From NCBI RefSeq assembly GCF_008632125.1, contig NZ_VWRN01000027.1, positions 124,001 through 188,000 of the forward strand: a DNA stretch of 64,000 nt, in the 5' to 3' direction. The stretch comes from Cupriavidus cauae. Lineage in GTDB: Bacteria > Pseudomonadota > Gammaproteobacteria > Burkholderiales > Burkholderiaceae. This document shows positions 62,890-64,000 of this stretch, in pieces. The notes beneath the pieces are model-generated. The model saw nothing but the letters and a program-made list of their open reading frames with translations, was not told where the DNA came from and ran no database searches. The position numbers and the translations under genes are program-made. Position 1 is the first letter of the stretch. Each line of letters begins with the position of its first letter.

Positions 62890-64000
62890 ATGCAGCGCAA
62901 CCCATTCGAGCCCTTCCCCGACGACGCCAATGCCAGCGGGAATCCGGCGCGGCCCGCCACCGCTTCTCCGTCCGCATCGCCGTATTCTCGAACCCCTCCG
63001 TCAAGCTCCGCAAACAGTGCACTCCCCGCCGTCCATGCCGCCATCCGAAGCGGCAAGCTGGCGCTCGTACGACAGGCCCTCGCGGCCGCGCCGGACGCGC
63101 TGCAGACCTGCGATGGGCAGGGCGATCCGCCCCTGCACTACGCGGTCCGTTCGGCAGCGCCGGTCGCTCTGCTGGCATGCCTGCTGGAACATGGCGCTCG
63201 TCTCGATGCGCGCAATATGCGCGGGGAAACGGCCATGCATATCGCCTTCAGCCAGCAACACACCGATCCGGCCTGGTTGGCGTGGTTGCTCGGCCATGCC
63301 GGTCGCAAGGGCGACACCGGCGCCTGGCTCGCCGCCTTCGTACCCGATGCCGATGGTCGCTATGCCTATGAATATGGGCTGGGGGCACAGCGTCAGCCGA
63401 GGCCCGGCATGGAACCGATCATGGCGGGGCTGCAACGGCAGGATGGTTGGTACCGAGCCTATCTCGCCAACATGGCCAGGGCAGTGTCCTCGGCGGACCT
63501 CGCCGATCTGGCGACGCTGCTGTCATGCGAGATGCCGCTGGATCTTGCCGTTCAGCGCGGCAAGACAGCGCTGATGGTCGCCGCCGAACTGGGCCACGAG
63601 GCCGTCGTCGACATGCTGCTGGCCCACGCCGACGAGCACGGCATGCGCCAGCTGAATCTGGGTGCGGCAGACAGCGGCGATACCGCGTTGATGCTGGCTG
63701 CCTTTCACGGACATGTTGCCGTCGTGGAGCGCCTGCTCGCCGCCTCGGCGGCTACCGAGGTGCCAAGCCAGTGCGGCGACACTGCCCTGATGGCGGCCGC
63801 CATCGCCGGCCACGACGGCATTGTCGAGCGGCTGCTGGATGCCGGTGCCATTGTCGATACCCGCAATGCGCTGGGCCGGACGGCGTTGATGTTCGCCGCC
63901 GTGGCCGGACACCGGGGCACCGTGGAGGTCTTGTTGCGCCACGGCGCCGCGGTCGATGCCAAGGATGGCGAAGGGCGAACCGCACTGGCTTTCGCCGCCC
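62890..64000 (+). CDS. Ankyrin-repeat protein, partial (runs off the window)
   Basis: An uninterrupted frame begins MQRNPFEPFPDDANASG at an ATG after CGGAGG and remains open for 370 codons to the window end, so the C-terminus is missing. After a Ser/Pro-rich 45-residue N-terminus come ankyrin repeats, one pair near residues 75-130 (GDPPLHYAVRSAAPVALLAC, GETAMHIAF) and at least four from about residue 225 (GKTALMVAAELGHEAVVDML, GDTALMLAAFHGHVAVVERL, GDTALMAAAIAGHDGIVERL, GRTALMFAAVAGHRGTVEVL). It is a protein-binding scaffold with no enzymatic domain visible so far. Confidence 0.88.
   Translation, partial: MQRNPFEPFPDDANASGNPARPATASPSASPYSRTPPSSSANSALPAVHAAIRSGKLALVRQALAAAPDALQTCDGQGDPPLHYAVRSAAPVALLACLLEHGARLDARNMRGETAMHIAFSQQHTDPAWLAWLLGHAGRKGDTGAWLAAFVPDADGRYAYEYGLGAQRQPRPGMEPIMAGLQRQDGWYRAYLANMARAVSSADLADLATLLSCEMPLDLAVQRGKTALMVAAELGHEAVVDMLLAHADEHGMRQLNLGAADSGDTALMLAAFHGHVAVVERLLAASAATEVPSQCGDTALMAAAIAGHDGIVERLLDAGAIVDTRNALGRTALMFAAVAGHRGTVEVLLRHGAAVDAKDGEGRTALAFAA

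Overview
The window is GC-rich chromosomal DNA from a betaproteobacterium, most likely order Burkholderiales and probably the Cupriavidus/Ralstonia side of Burkholderiaceae. The grounds are codon usage, a Bug-type (tripartite tricarboxylate transporter) binding protein, many IclR regulators, acnB, a fliLMNOPQR flagellar block, a BvgS-like kinase and a NorR-controlled flavohemoprotein. No insertion sequence, integrase, CRISPR array or rRNA was seen. One tRNA, tRNA-Val(GAC), is present with a clear promoter. The assignment is inference from gene content; no database search was possible.

Layout. 0-3.3 kb: methyltransferase, MerR regulator, and exonuclease III with a long Lys/Ala histone-H1-like tail. 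3.5 kb: tRNA-Val. 3.7-8.7 kb: MocR regulator divergent from mvaA (degradative HMG-CoA reductase), a small membrane protein and a TctA-like permease, a probable mevalonate/HMG-use locus. 8.7-15.7 kb: cupin, two tandem IclR regulators, then an MBL protein with an altered metal motif, a class A flavin monooxygenase, a DUF2783 protein and an MFS permease, a probable aromatic-acid catabolic locus. 15.8-21.3 kb: NmrA-like protein, 35-aa membrane peptide, MPH-like MBL hydrolase, SDR, LysR, and a Tat-exported haloperoxidase-type hydrolase. 22-24.3 kb: three lipoproteins on one strand. 24.5-26.1 kb: HTH-ImmA/IrrE peptidase plus PIN protein, toxin-antitoxin-like. 26.3-28.9 kb: acnB.

29-31 kb: secreted 'GP'-repeat protein and phytase-like esterase lipoprotein. 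31.3-35.9 kb: fliL, M, N, O, P, Q, R (C-ring and export gate). 36-41 kb: DHA2-type MFS pump, then IclR-SDR-Bug. 41.1-44.0 kb: livH, livM and a livG cut off at about 43.39 kb, where it runs into an oppositely oriented PHB-depolymerase-type esterase that is also cut off. The junction is either a deletion scar or an assembly join. 44.2-48.7 kb: exported protein, BvgS-like hybrid kinase and RcsB-like regulator. 48.7-52.4 kb: Na+/alanine symporter, a HAD-like protein lacking a catalytic Asp, an exported unknown. 52.5-55.6 kb: hmp and norR, divergent, with three NorR-type GT-N7-AC sites between them. 55.8-64 kb: a 1000-aa class A penicillin-binding protein, an unknown, a luciferase-like monooxygenase, a DedA-rhodanese fusion, a GlsB/YeaQ protein, and an ankyrin-repeat protein that runs off the right edge.

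Genes acting together: mvaA with the TctA-like permease under MocR control; the MBL/monooxygenase/DUF2783/MFS set under IclR control; fliL-R; hmp with norR; the kinase with its regulator; and the peptidase/PIN pair. Several start codons were moved inward from the longest open frame because a Shine-Dalgarno or a conserved N-terminus supports the inner one; each case is stated.
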